Positions 49,163 to 60,791 of a stretch of DNA of 64,000 nt are shown in pieces; the stretch's first letter is position 1, and the number at the start of each line of letters is the position of its first letter. The DNA is from Henckelia pumila. Taxonomy: Eukaryota; Streptophyta; Magnoliopsida; Lamiales; Gesneriaceae. A program made the translations under genes and the position numbers. The DNA lies in the NCBI RefSeq assembly GCF_033568475.1, contig NC_133122.1, positions 144,369,361-144,433,360 of the forward strand. Direction: 5' to 3'. Below the pieces are notes generated by a model. That model had not been told where the DNA came from. It ran no database searches and saw only the letters and a program-made list of their open reading frames with translations.

Positions 49163-51010
49163 TCAAAGTAAATTTTTTAGCAAGTAAAAATAATGGTCAT
49201 TTTTCGAAAGCCCTTTTAACTGCATAAAATTCCTTCTCGTTGATATGTCATCTGATAGCTTCAGATTCTGAAAAAATACCGCTACAGTATCTGCATGATA
49301 TTTCTCCATCTGGAGTGATCTTAGTAAGCACTGCTGCCCACCATTCATCACTAGCATCCGTAAATAACACCAGATCATCTTTATCCACGGGTATAGCCAT
49401 TTTTGGGAGATTCTTACATATCTCCTTTAATTGGTTCACCCCTTTAGTATGGTCATCGGTCCATATAAACCTTGCATCCTTTTTTAACAAAGGGCTGAAC
49501 ACCTTTCTGTACATTGCCAGATTGTTTATGAACATCCCTGCAAAATTAACTACTCCTAGAAAACTTTGGAGTTGTTTTACATTTTTTAGTTTATCTGGAA
49601 AATTCTTTACTTTTTCCACAATATGGGGTTGTAGAATTATTCCAGTTTCATCAATCTCAATCCCAAGGAATTCAATTTTTCTTGTGGCTATGACTGCTTT
49701 CTTTTCAGATAAAACCAGTCCTTCTTGTTTACAAATTTTAGAGAAAATCTCTAAATGTTTAACATGTTCGTCTATATTTTTTTATGCTATAAGAATATCA
49801 TCAATATAAACAAACATGAAGTTGAAATAATCTTTAAAAAGATTATCCATTTTTCTTTGAAATATTTGAGGTGCATTAGCCAATCCCATAGGCATAACTT
49901 CCCAGATATAATGTCCTTGTGGTGTAGAGAAGGTTGTGAATTTCTTACTGCCTTCCTCCATTCGAATCTGGTAGAATCCAGACTTACAATCAAAATTTGA
50001 GAACACTTTAGCATTTCGTACACAGCTAATTAGATGTTCTCTACTGGGTATGAAGTACCCATCAAACTCCAGGATTTTATTAATACCTTGTTAGTTAATA
50101 ACTGACCTGGGTTTCCCTCTTTTTATTTCACCATGATTTCTGACTAGAAAACCTGGGCTGCTATATGGTGAAACTCCTTCTTTGATTAGACCAAGGTCCA
50201 AATGTTCCTTGATAATCATTTTCATATCCCTTTGATCTGTTATATTCATTGGGATAGACTTATATATGACAAATTCATACTCTTTGCCTTCCTTTAGAGT
50301 AAGACTGGCTTTGAGTTGATTTCTATCCTACCATGCCAAAGGATGCTCATTGTAACTTTCTTTGATCCTTTTTTTGACATCTTCAAGGGATACCTTATTT
50401 TCTAAATCTATATCTCTGTGATTTAGAGTTACTTTGAGAAGCTCCATATCCTCTGTTTGGAGTTATTGTTCTCTTGTTATTTTCAACATGGTTTCTCCAA
50501 ACCTTCTTGGATCTTTCATTTTTGGGTGAAAAATTTGTCCTTTATCACCACGCTGGCTGCGAAATATTATCGATAATTGTCGATAAAAAGCAACCTTGAG
50601 TCTTTGAACGATAATTTTATGATCACAAATTGTAGTGAACATAAGTCTTCTTGACTCGTTGTCTTGTGTGTACTTCTTAAACATTTGTAAGAAGTTATTT
50701 CCTAACAGGATGTCTGCTCCTGTATCATGGAAATAGATTGGTGGTGTTTTTACCTTGTACCAGGGTGTTTGACCTGCTCCTCCCACAAGGATCTCTGCTT
50801 GTTTTATTCCTTTACAAAGAATTAAAATTCTTCGAGAGAAATCTCGTCCAACAATTTTTGGCAATTCTTCTTCACATTCTTCAGGGAAAACTCTCCTTTT
50901 TGCTGTACAATTCCTTCTTCCGAGTCAATATAAGCTGCAAAGTATTCAGCCTTATATTGTTCATACAACATACCAATCGGAATGTATATGGAGAAAGGAC
51001 TTGTCTTCAT
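49163..51010 (-). pseudogene. Pararetroviral protease / reverse transcriptase / RNase H
   Basis: Aspartic protease with DTGAD (50726-50712). Reverse transcriptase with CKSGFYQIRM, GLANAPQIFQRKMD and the catalytic YIDD (about 49808-49797). A QSFLGVVNFAG connection and RNase H with FTDASDEWWA (about 49360). The RT and RNase H sequences look caulimovirid rather than Ty3, and no integrase follows, as expected for pararetroviruses. Broken by frameshifts near 50870 and 49260 and by stops near 50463, 50325, 50090 and 49782. Confidence 0.85.
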
Positions 51011-51192
51011 TTTTTAAAGGGATTACTAAATGGCCCCGCCATTTTTAACAGGCTATGTTGTACCTTAGTAATCCGATTAAGACTATTCACCTTTAGTTTT
51101 CCTAAGGCTTCAGAAGGTAGAGTATGGTTACTCCTTTCTACTTCCTCAATGCATTCTAGTAAATCATGTTCATGAATTACTAATTTCAACAA

Positions 51193-51615
51193 TTGCTTCT
51201 TCCTCTATTTGTGAACATAGTTTTCGAATCTGATTAAGGGATTGTCCCTTATCCAATTGTCTTGGTTTTCCATCTCGTAGAATTCTTATTGAATCCTCCA
51301 ACTCTTTTCTTTTGCCATAAACTCTATTCCTTTTTCAAGGCGTTTCCATGGTTTATGGTCCTCTAGAAACTCTAGGCCAAGAATGAGCTAATCCACTTCT
51401 TTTCCTGGAATTCCACAGATTTAAACTTCCAATTTTCCAATATTTATTAATGCTTGGTAAGTTCCTGTTACCTGCTGCTCTAAATAGTAAATCGAGTTAC
51501 AAGAAAATTGGTTCCTGTGACTTGTAATTTCGAATACTATTTTGACTTCTTTCTATCCTTCTGGAGATCTAAGTTTTTCTATTATCGAAAACTCATTTTC
51601 TTCTGGTGGAATTTC
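51193..51615 (-). pseudogene. Degraded viral segment between movement protein and polymerase
   Basis: Same frame as the movement protein but with at least four stops. Contains a VTGTYQALINIGKLEV stretch followed by LILGLEFLEDHKPW, which looks like the end of a second retropepsin-type fold. Function not known. Confidence 0.4.
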
Positions 51616-52578
51616 CTAAATAGGAGATTTTTCCCACCTTCGACTTGTCATTCGGTCACCTTGGAAAGATAACCTACGGGGTTCTATTTTAAGATCTCTG
51701 TATAGAACCGGTTTATCTTGTATTTGAATGTATGTTTCTTGAATTAAAGAAAACTCGATTCTTTTCGGGTATATTGCTTGAGCAACTTTCCCAAAGATTT
51801 CTGGAATTTCAATAAACTTATTTGTAATAAATAATTCAGAATGATGAGTATTAGAAAGAGCATATGAAATTTGATAGGTAATAGAATATGGTCTATTACC
51901 TTCCTTCATTAATCTTTTTTCCTTGAAGTTTTGATGCAACGTTAAGGCTCGACTAAAGTCTCTGTCAGCTAAATTGTAGGCTATTCTTGGATAAATAACT
52001 CCTACAATTTTCCCTGCACATAGATTTCCTGAGATCGTACCCAGAACAGCATCTTGGATATTCCCAATTCTTTTATCACATACTACGATCTCAATGGGTG
52101 AATCTATCCCTTCTTTAAAAGTTGTCTTGATCATTATTTGGATTGCTCCAATATGAATCCAAGACATCATTATTGCTACCTCACTTTTCAGCTTCTGCAA
52201 TTCCTCTCTTACTTCTTCAAAAGGAATTAACTGCATCTCTATTTGATTACTTGTTAACTCCATAGGGATTGTCATTTCCCTTCTGGATACTTTGTAAATC
52301 AAATGATGTCTTCTTTGTCTAAGCCCTAGGTTGCCTAAGACTCTTTCTACTTGTCCTGCCGAAAATCCTTGGTACTTTTGTAATGTTGAATTTTCTCTCA
52401 TAATCCTTTGTACCATATTATGAGATATCGTGGTTTGACTAAAAAACCCAGCCAAACTCTCATGTGTTTCATGTCGAAACACTTCTTCTTTATTCTGATT
52501 CTGATTCATTTTCAGATTCATCATGGTTAAACAATATCTCTTCTTCGTATATACTTTCATCTGAGGGGATATACTCAA
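51616..52578 (-). pseudogene. Pararetroviral movement protein (30K superfamily)
   Basis: 320 open codons. The central part (IHIGAIQIMIKTTF, then DKRIGNIQDAVLGTISGNL, then the ITYQISYALSNTHHS block) has the beta-strand pattern and conserved Asp/Gly of caulimovirid 30K movement proteins, which enlarge plasmodesmata for cell-to-cell spread. This ORF itself is unbroken, but its junction with the upstream coat protein frame is shifted, so the original start is uncertain. The copy is not expected to be functional. Confidence 0.8.
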
Positions 52579-52639
52579 ATTGATATACTTGGACTAGATC
52601 TTGAAAGAAGACCGTATCATCCATATCTGGTGTTGCTTC

Positions 52640-53870
52640 AAAGAGTTTAACTCATTTTCTCTCGTTTTTTGAACAGTTTGTAGATATATGGCATCTAGCT
52701 CCACATGTCCAGAAATTGCAATCCTTAAAACTTTCACTTGCTCTCGTATGAGTTCTTCTGAAAGTTCTTCTAGATGGTGTTCTTCCCCTGCTTTGTGATG
52801 AGTTTGTTGCTGGGGATGCTCGTGTAGGTCCACTTCTTCTACCAGATCTATAGGCTCTGGCCTTTTGTTTGGATCAAAATGTTCTTGGTTTCCAAGAACT
52901 TTTCATTCTTTTATTGTAGGGATTATTTCTGAATTTTTTCCTCTTAAATCCCTGTGATTTATTCCCTATAACCGTAGGAAGATCATTTTCTCTACAACAT
53001 AGAGGAGTATGCTTATTAATACCCCTTATTTTCTTGTAGTTCTTCTGTAATGCTGTCATATGACATCATTCCGCCAATTTACCTTTCAAAAAGGAGGCGC
53101 GTCTTGCCAATGTATCAAGATTACCTGGAATGTATTCTTTTATCAGCATTTCTCTCCAGGGGCTTGGTATTTTTGCGAAAAATAGCTGAATGGCTATATT
53201 TTCTTCAACTCCCGAATTCCATCTGTATTTGGTGAATAACATAATATATTCATCAACTAAACAGATATCATGTAACTCGAGGCTATACAGAGCTTGAGTA
53301 TATCTTTTCTTTTTCTCTGTATCTTGATTATTGAAATAGTCCACCCCTATGAATTGTGCTTTAAAAAGGGTGGTCATTCTTCCTCCAATCTCGCTAAGTG
53401 ATTCTCCTGCTAAGATTGATTCCTTTCATTTCCCAAGCTATCTTTTCAGATCCCATTAGACTCATTTCCAGAAGTTTGATAAATCCTTCTTTATTGAGAT
53501 CTAAAATTCCTGCTGCTATTCTCATTGCTGATGTCCAATCATCTATAAGATCTTCTCTGTTTTTGAAGTCCAGAACATCCAGGTTTAACATAACCCCATA
53601 AGGATGTATAGGGTCTAAAACAGTTTTTCCATAAGGAGTTTGATGTACTGGTATATTACTCCTTCTTGATTTGGTTCCGGCTGGATGTGAATTTTTTCCA
53701 ACATGGAACTCACTATGTGGTTTTTCTGTTTTAACCACATATCTAGGGGGATTCCCTATGGGTTGTTCACCCTCAGGAGAATTCATTTTTAGATCTACTA
53801 CTTTGAGATTAGCAAAAGAATCCGCAAGATCTTGTAGATCCTCGAGATTTAATCTTTCTAAAGTAGTCAT
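52640..53870 (-). pseudogene. Pararetroviral coat protein, frameshifted
   Basis: ATG at 53870 overlaps the stop of the preceding small ORF in a TGATG. Frame 1 runs to 53394, frame 2 from 53377 to 52874, then a basic Arg/Ser-rich tail and a zinc knuckle (52720-52673) whose first CX2C cysteine appears replaced by Phe (FWTCGARCHISTNC). A stop follows within a few codons. The capsid core includes an FFAKIPSPWREML block. Called coat protein from the gag-like core, basic tail and knuckle. Confidence 0.75.
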
Positions 53871-54241
53871 CAGATAGTGTTTTTCTCTGATACTTCCTTT
53901 ATAAGATTAATCATCATTTCATCATCAGTTAAAGGTTTTTGAACCATTTTGGTTTTACCTTTCTGATATAACAGAGGTTCGGTACCAAACGAGAGTGGTA
54001 ATCGTCCTCCTGTATTTTCCTTTCTAGAACTAGAGGTGTGTTCTAGATTTACGATTTTGGTTAGAAGATCCTTTATAGTTACAAGAATTTTTTCTTGTTT
54101 TTTGAGGATTTCTCCAATCTGCTGAGGTATTTCGTACAACTGATTACTGTAATATTGTACCGTCTTTTGAATTTCTCTAAGATCTCCGGAGAATTTAGAG
54201 GAATCTGGTGTGATCTCTAGAAATTGAGAATTAGAAATCAT
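53870..54241 (-). pseudogene. Small first ORF of the pararetrovirus
   Basis: 123 codons, open, with a heptad-rich centre (QIGEILKKQEKILVTIKDLL) suggesting a coiled coil and a basic tail. Its position between the primer site and the coat protein ORF, and the TGATG coupling to the next ORF, fit the small leading ORF of solendovirus-like genomes. Function not known. Confidence 0.6.
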
Positions 54242-54458
54242 ATTTCTTAATCTCTTCAGAGAGTATATAAGACCTAAGTCTCTTTAAGTTTTGTAACGAA
54301 TCTATTTTAAATAGATTCACTTGTTTTTGAGATTTCATATAAATGAAATTCTTCTGGTTCAAACTCTTGTTTGAAACCATGGTTTGTTGAAAATCTCTTC
54401 CTCAACAAAAAAAAGTATGATTTAATGAATAATAAAAAATCTGAATAAAATTACCTAG

Positions 54459-54470
54459 GCTCTGATACCA
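54459..54470 (-). promoter_or_regulatory. Primer-binding site of the pararetrovirus
   Basis: The minus strand reads TGGTATCAGAGC, complementary to initiator tRNA-Met; by convention this is nucleotide 1 of a caulimovirid genome. The flanking sequence above 54471 shows no viral feature. Confidence 0.8.
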
Positions 54471-55379
54471 TTTTTTACATTGGGAAATTTTTATACAAAA
54501 TATTAATATAAAATATTAATATAAGAGTAGTATAGAAATTTTTAGTTTGGAGGACATATCAGGGAAATTTTTTTTAAAAAGAGGGATGTAATTGGCTCCG
54601 AAAAAAGTATTAGTATATTTTTGGAAAAGTTAGGAAACTTTAGGGACATAATCATTAATTATCCCCTTTCTAACACTTTCACCAAACTTCTGATAATTTT
54701 ATTTGGATTGTGTGAAATGAATATAAACTTTTATTTTTAGGAATAATACAATGACGATTAGGGTTTTTGAGCAACGATGTCATGGATTTATATCCGTGAG
54801 ATGAGTCGATCCAATTAATGTATGTAATGAAAAATAAACATATTTTCCATGTATCGAGTCGAATATATGTCTCACGAAGTTGACACGCGAAATTTTTTTA
54901 TAAGATCTTTTGTGTAAAATAATTTGGGATAGTAGCCAAAATAGTCCTGTAATTTTACTTATTTTGTGTTTAATTTGGTCTTATAAATACTTAATTTTGA
55001 GTTTTGATCCTGTAAGTTAGGTTATGTTATGGTTTTCAGTATTTTTTTTTCCTTCGAGTGCTAACGTGAAGACGAACACATAATCATATCTCAGTATCAC
55101 GTAAGCATTTTCAGCTGTCACATCAGTATTTTCTGATGTTACGTTAACACTCCATGAAAAAAATACTAAAATCCAAAATATAACTTAATTTATAGGACGA
55201 AAACCCAAAATCGAATACTTAAAAGATGAAAACACACAATGAGAAAACTTACATGACTATTTTGGCTATATTCCCAAATATTTTATATCACGTATATATC
55301 ATCGTCATATTACAACACATGTTTTAAGTTTTTTACCATTTACCTGCAACACTGAACAATAGATTATCAATTATATTTA
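54471..55379. other. Spacer next to the pararetrovirus
   Basis: AT-rich, no gene recognised. Around 55030-55190 there is a short region of inverted TCAGTATTTTCTGATG-like motifs. Host or viral leader origin cannot be decided. Confidence 0.4.
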
Positions 55380-55749
55380 CTGTTTGGTTTGATATTATTA
55401 ATCTATGTAAAACTTATCTTATCCAATTTTAAGTTTTTTTGTCATATTATTTATTTATATACTAATTATTTATCTTACATCAATCTAATTATAATTATTT
55501 ATCTTACATCAATCAAATCATTTAATTTAAATTACTATATTACCCTTTATAAATAATATATTATTTATATTTTATTAATTATTAAAAATAAAAATGGTAA
55601 TTTATCATTTTATCTAAAATTTAATCAATCAAATCAATTAAACTATAATCTATAAATCAAAATAAATAATATTTTAACTATCATTTATTATTTATTATAT
55701 TATATTATTTATCTCTATATTATGTATCTTATTACCCAAACCAAACGAC
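55380..55749 (-). mobile_element. AT-rich MITE, copy 2
   Basis: The left end TGTTTGGTTTGATATTATTA and the right end CCCAAACCAAACGACA form inverted GTTTGGTTTG repeats. Its reverse complement aligns along most of its length with the copy in PLD intron 1 (35434-35785). Non-coding. Confidence 0.75.
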
Positions 55750-56172
55750 AGTATATATGAAATTATGCCAAATGAGGGGTCTCGGGTAGAAAAATTTGCT
55801 AAAAAAACTTCACAATCGACCGATTCAAACCACACTATACCATTTTGTCTAATTTATTTTAATAAAATGTGATACGCTTGCGGTGACCACAAACTTGGAA
55901 ACCATGTATATATTGAAACATCATAATACTTCAAGCTATAAATAAAAATGGTAACTTAAAATACTGCTTTAAGTTTTTATATATAATAAAAGGTTCCTAT
56001 CACAAAATACTATTATTATACGATTTTACAGTCAACGCTTGCGAATACTCGATCGAAACCTTTTAAAATGAAGGTTAAATGATAGACGTACGAGAAGAAA
56101 TCTACACATATATTACTCGAATTTCTCCATTTATACTATATATATCACACACAAAAAGTGCGAAGTTGCAAG

Positions 56173-56395
56173 TAGGGGTGAATTTTCGGTATATCATATA
56201 AAAAATATTGGTATGAAAAAAATTTATACCGGTACCGATATCGAAATTCTGAAATTTTTGTATAGAAAAAATCCATATTCATACCGTATAGATACCGAAA
56301 AAAATTTCGATATACCAAAAAAATGTCTATATATCGAAAAAATTTCGATACAATATCCCAAAAAATCGATATGTTAGTTCGGTATCTCAGCTCTA
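56173..56395. mobile_element. hAT-like MITE, TAGGGGTG family, copy 2
   Basis: 223 bp, starting TAGGGGTGA and ending TCAGCTCTA (imperfect inverted repeat). Flanked by 8-bp GTTGCAAG (56165-56172) and ATTGCAAG (56396-56403), as expected for hAT insertions. The interior is built of CGGTAT/CGATAT inverted motifs, like 23367-23825. Confidence 0.7.
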
Positions 56396-56403
56396 ATTGC
56401 AAG

Positions 56404-58796
56404 TAGTCAGTCAATCAAGACTCAAGAGGTCACGAATTTGTGACGTTATGCATCATAAATATACGGAATATCGTCATAAATATACGGAGCAAAATAAAAT
56501 ATATGTCGCAAATATTTTTTTTATATAGAAACTTTTTTCATGTACTTATGAGCTATATATGATGAAAAGAAACAAAATGAGATACAATCTTATTTTTAAA
56601 CTAATAGCTCCTACGCGAACTAGATCAGTCACCCATGGATAGGTTCGAAATTTCCATGTATCAGTCATGCCAACAAGTTTAAAACTCAAAAACCTAAATC
56701 ATAATCTGTAATTCCAATCCAATTGTTCCTTATTTCTGGAAGTGGGACGGAGTTTTTTTTTTTCTAATTTATCACACTCGCAAATTTGTTTCCAGTTTGA
56801 GGAATGAAATGGACATTGCTGTTAATTTCTAATAGTTAACTCTGAATTCCTCTCATGCACGATAACCACATTCTTGTTCTTGTTGGATTCGAGAATTTTT
56901 GTACAACTTTAGAATTAGTGTTTTCTTTATAAGATTGATTTTTATGGATAATGTGTTGTTATCTGTTGTTGGATTTTGTGTTCCTGTTGTTTATTTGTTT
57001 TTTTTTTTTACCTTGTCATCGACATTTTTGTAGAATCAAGTTTCATATTTAAGATTCTCAATGACAAGAAAAAGAAACACGAAATTGGATTGAAAGTAGG
57101 GATTCTAATTTGGGTTTTGGGATTTTTTATTTTTAGGATGATACTCACTGAAATTGGAGGGTCCAATCCAAGGTCCGAGTCTAACGTATTCCCAAAGCTT
57201 CAAGTTCGAAGTGAACCTAAAACCAAGCAAAGAATGTTAAATGGGACCGAGAGGATATCCCGACGTAGCTCCTCTGATGCTCAAGTCAGAGTCGAAAAAT
57301 AAGTGAAGATGAGAGATTGGGCGCCCCTAAAAAATGAAAGTAATCAGTTGCAAATGAAGTGAGCAAACCCGGATTTACATGAGAGCAGGTAGGGGACCAC
57401 ACATATTTTCTAGGGAACCATGTGAGTGAGATTAACACGCTTGTTCATCCGAGACTCGTCCTTCTAAAACGGTCCAAAGTGTGACCTCACCCTTGAGGCG
57501 AGGCTGAAGCTAAAAGGTCTTGCCCTTGAGATGAAGCTTAGGCTAGGCTCACCCATCTCAGGTATGTTATACCCTAGCTACTCTCCTCCGACATCGTCAT
57601 CCTCAACTCCTATGCTCATCCTTGGCTTCCCAAGTTCATCTCTAACTCTCTAGCACATATTTTAGCTCATCTTCACTCTTGTCACCTCTATTGACTATTA
57701 TTGGTGCAACTCCAATTCCAACATGTCTTACCTATTCTCATGGGCCGATCTTACCCCCTAGAGTTGGACCCAAGTCTTGATTCTTGAGTATGAACTCGAA
57801 TTGGGCCTAAACATATAATGAACCCACTCATGGGATATCATAGGATATAATTAACTTACACATGACTATTTACATTGTATTTTTAACCATTAAATTAAAT
57901 TGATGAAATGACTGTCTCGATCAAATTATACACGAGACTTACAAAACCAGGAAAGAGCTCAAATATCTTCGACTAAACCAAAACTTTTCTAAAAATGGTC
58001 TTATATATTTTGCACAAAATACTTATACAACATGAATGTTTATAACCGAGGGAATGTGATTGATTGATTATAAATTATCAAGGGACACTTTGAAGGTAAT
58101 AAGACCAAAAAGAGGTACCATGAATGCTTTCTCTCACCCCAATGGTATTGAGCTGGGCTTTGTGTTCATGAATGATATTATCTATACGAAACATGCCTTT
58201 TTGGGTCCAATTCTGATGTATAAGCCCAATATTCTTTGACAATTATTAATCATTATATTTTATTCACACACTGTAATTATAGTAATAAGCGACCATTTTT
58301 TTTTCTATTTTAATTTAATTTAATTACAAACACCAAGATTTTACGTATTGTTTGGTATAATTAATAAGACATTAAATAATTACATACACTTGTTTTATCA
58401 AACATTTGACATTCATATATCATACATCATCTACCATCTCATATATTGAACTAAAATGGTACCTTAATGTTATGATTTATCCAATATATAATTTTTATGA
58501 TGAAGAAATCGAGAGCTGCTTCCTTTTGGTGTATTAGCAAACCTTCATGCTAGCCGCATTAGACAAAGTCTTTATGACAACTTCATCCAATAAAATGTTG
58601 GCAGACCATATGAAGAATTGAACTCATCGTCATTCGTTAAATGTTTACTTATTTCAGCAACTCAGATATTTATGAAAGAAACACAGTTTATCCAATTTTT
58701 TTCATACACAAAGTATATCCGCCTCTTTTCGACTCACACACACACACATATATAATAAATGAAATTAAACATACTCAATATATGACTTAAAAACAC
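56404..58796. other. Spacer, no supported gene
   Basis: A 108-codon ORF at 56976-57302 has a hydrophobic start and a basic Ser/Arg-rich tail, but no recognisable domain and no splice context. The stretch 57300-57800 is GC-richer with ACCTCACCCTTGAGGCGAGG-like inverted motifs and may be an old repeat. The rest is AT-rich. Confidence 0.4.
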
Positions 58797-58918
58797 TGTT
58801 AAGATGTCTCACATCGGTTGGATAGATTTCTTAGGAGTTTCATGTGTTGATTTAGAAAATCCTCATCACTTGAGCTAATTTTTGAAATCGAGTTAGGTCC
58901 AAGTCTAACTTCATAACA
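58797..58918 (+). mobile_element. 122-bp TRIM-like solo LTR
   Basis: TGTTAAGATGTCTCACATCG to AACTTCATAACA, with inverted TGTTA/TAACA ends. Flanking AACAC (58792-58796) and ATCAC (58919-58923) match at 4 of 5 bases. The TCTCACATCGGTTGG motif is common in small plant LTR remnants (recalled, not searched). Confidence 0.5.
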
Positions 58919-60600
58919 ATCACGTTATTTATATTTATATGCAAAATATTAGTATTTATGAAATCATATTTGGATATTGTTTTTAAAAAATAAATATATC
59001 AGCATCCCTGGTCTACTCTAACGTTGACTTTCTTCCTTCAGCATATCCTACGTTCGGATCCGAATCTTCTTCCATATGCCTTTATTATATTCCAAAGTTA
59101 CCCTTAGCTTTGGTCACTCTGGGGAGCTATGAAATTGTCCACACATGTCATTTCACTAAATTAAATTAAAGGCAAACCAGGCATATCCCAAATTCCTTGT
59201 AATTGTGCCAAAATCTTGCCGCACAAACTAATTTTAAAAAGACTATTACGACAAATAAAAGTCAATCGGCTTGGCTTGACTTTGTTCGGCTCGACTTGGC
59301 TCGATTTCTATTTAATTATAATTTGACCCTTCAACCATATTTTTTATTGGTGAATATTCATATTCAAATACGTTATATTCACATATAATACTAACGTCAT
59401 ATTGTCTAGCATGCTTATGCTATTACGTATATATTGGTTTTAGTAAGTGCGGATTTTTTTATGGGTATTTGTTCTAGAATAGTAAGTGCGGATTTTTTAT
59501 GGGTATTTATTCTAGAAACGAAGGATTTTGTGGTTTTTCTTTTTGTTTGGTTTTGTTTTTTTAATGTGGATTGTTTATTTGGATTAATTGTTCGTTACTG
59601 ATTTAGTGGGATAATACACAATTACACACACAAACTTATAATAACAATAATAATAATTAATGCATCAACCAATTGGATTTACTAACCGGGTCATTTGACT
59701 CATTTAAATAGATGGAGAAAATTGCACCATACTTTCTTTCATTCAATAAAAAATATTATAAATCTTATTTTACTAAAAATTCTAACATGACGTTAAAAAT
59801 CTTAAAATGTCATTAATTATGTTAAAAATATGTGCATGTGAATTGTTGCGTACGTGAGTATGATTTACTTATGTATGAAAAATATCGTGGAATTCTAATC
59901 ATATATATTAGCAAAATTATCCATGTGATATATGCTTATATTATCGTGTTTTGATGTATAATAATCTTTCACCTGTTGAAATTTGTATTTTCACATCATA
60001 TATTTTTTAAAATTGATCTTTATTTTATGGCGGCTCTTCTCTGCTTGTATTATTTTTTTTTTTCCTTTAAAAAAATGTGCAAATTTTTTGGGATATATAT
60101 ATCCAAAAATTTTAATTTAAAATAAATTTCCTAATTTTGTGAGAATTCTTTTTAATTTTTGTCAAATAATTTACGATATAAACAATTAGTAAAATAAAAT
60201 AAAACCAAGAGTAATTTTGTAATTTCGAAGTGAACATATCAATATCATTTTCATAGAACACTCTCATAATATAGTGTGTGTACATGAGAGAGAAAATATT
60301 ATTATCAGCTAAAGAAAGAGACTATAGTTCATTTCAACCAATCTTTACAGGTATTATATATCCTCATAATTAAAGATTTTTATTTATTAATATATACAGG
60401 ATCTATTAAAGAACAATTAATTCTATATACCGTTAAATCTATATCTAGACAATGTCTGTGTATGTACGCAGACCCGGCCGCGCCAATTGCCGTATCATAA
60501 CGATCACCGAAAGTGGCCACGTGGCATCTGTTAGAGAGAGGATATGTTAAAATACAAAAACGTCGCCGTCTGAAAGGGAATAAAAACCAATATATCTCCA
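58919..60600. other. AT-rich spacer upstream of the SPX gene
   Basis: No ORF of interest. A near-duplicate TAAGTGCGGATTTTTTATGGGTATTTRTTCTAGAA-type tandem repeat of about 36 bp at about 59440-59517 is the only structure noted. Confidence 0.5.
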
Positions 60601-60610
60601 CGGCACAAAA

Positions 60611-60642
60611 GAATATTCCCAACTCTAGCCCTTCGGATATTC
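60611..60642 (+). promoter_or_regulatory. Two P1BS-type PHR1 sites upstream of SPX
   Basis: GAATATTC (60611-60618) and GGATATTC (60635-60642) both fit GNATATNC, the binding site of PHR1-type phosphate-starvation regulators. They lie 24 bp apart and about 150-180 bp before the SPX ATG. Arabidopsis SPX1 is a direct PHR1 target (family knowledge). Confidence 0.65.
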
Positions 60643-60791
60643 TTTTTTCCTCCTTTACATTACATTACATTACACCAAAACCAAAACCAAAACGCCTGCA
60701 TATAGTATAATTTGTATTCTTCGACGATTGGATTGGATTCTCTGTTTTATTTCCCCCTTTTTTTTGTGTGTGTTGCGATTCGCGAGCAGAC

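Larger units (their letters stand above)
38780..54470 (-). mobile_element. Endogenous pararetrovirus (Caulimoviridae), near full length, split
   Basis: Minus-strand integrated pararetrovirus copy. From its 5' side: primer site at 54459-54470, small ORF, coat protein, movement protein, protease/RT/RNase H, transactivator-like ORF, then a promoter/intergenic region ending near 38780. The second part (below 39562) is separated by a Ty3/gypsy insertion at 39562-47800. Without the insertion the viral part is about 7.4 kb, close to complete for the family. Coat protein before movement protein, and a separate ORF after the polymerase, is the layout I associate with solendovirus/cavemovirus rather than caulimovirus or badnavirus. 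Many stops and frameshifts: a dead copy. The end near 38780 is estimated. Confidence 0.85.

Noticed and set aside
49163..50460. RT region as part of a Ty3/gypsy retrotransposon
   Set aside because: A 30K-type movement protein upstream, no integrase downstream, and a 35S-like promoter region favour a pararetrovirus.
56976..57302. 108-codon ORF as a small membrane protein gene
   Set aside because: Hydrophobic start comes from a poly-T stretch; no domain, promoter or splice context recognised.
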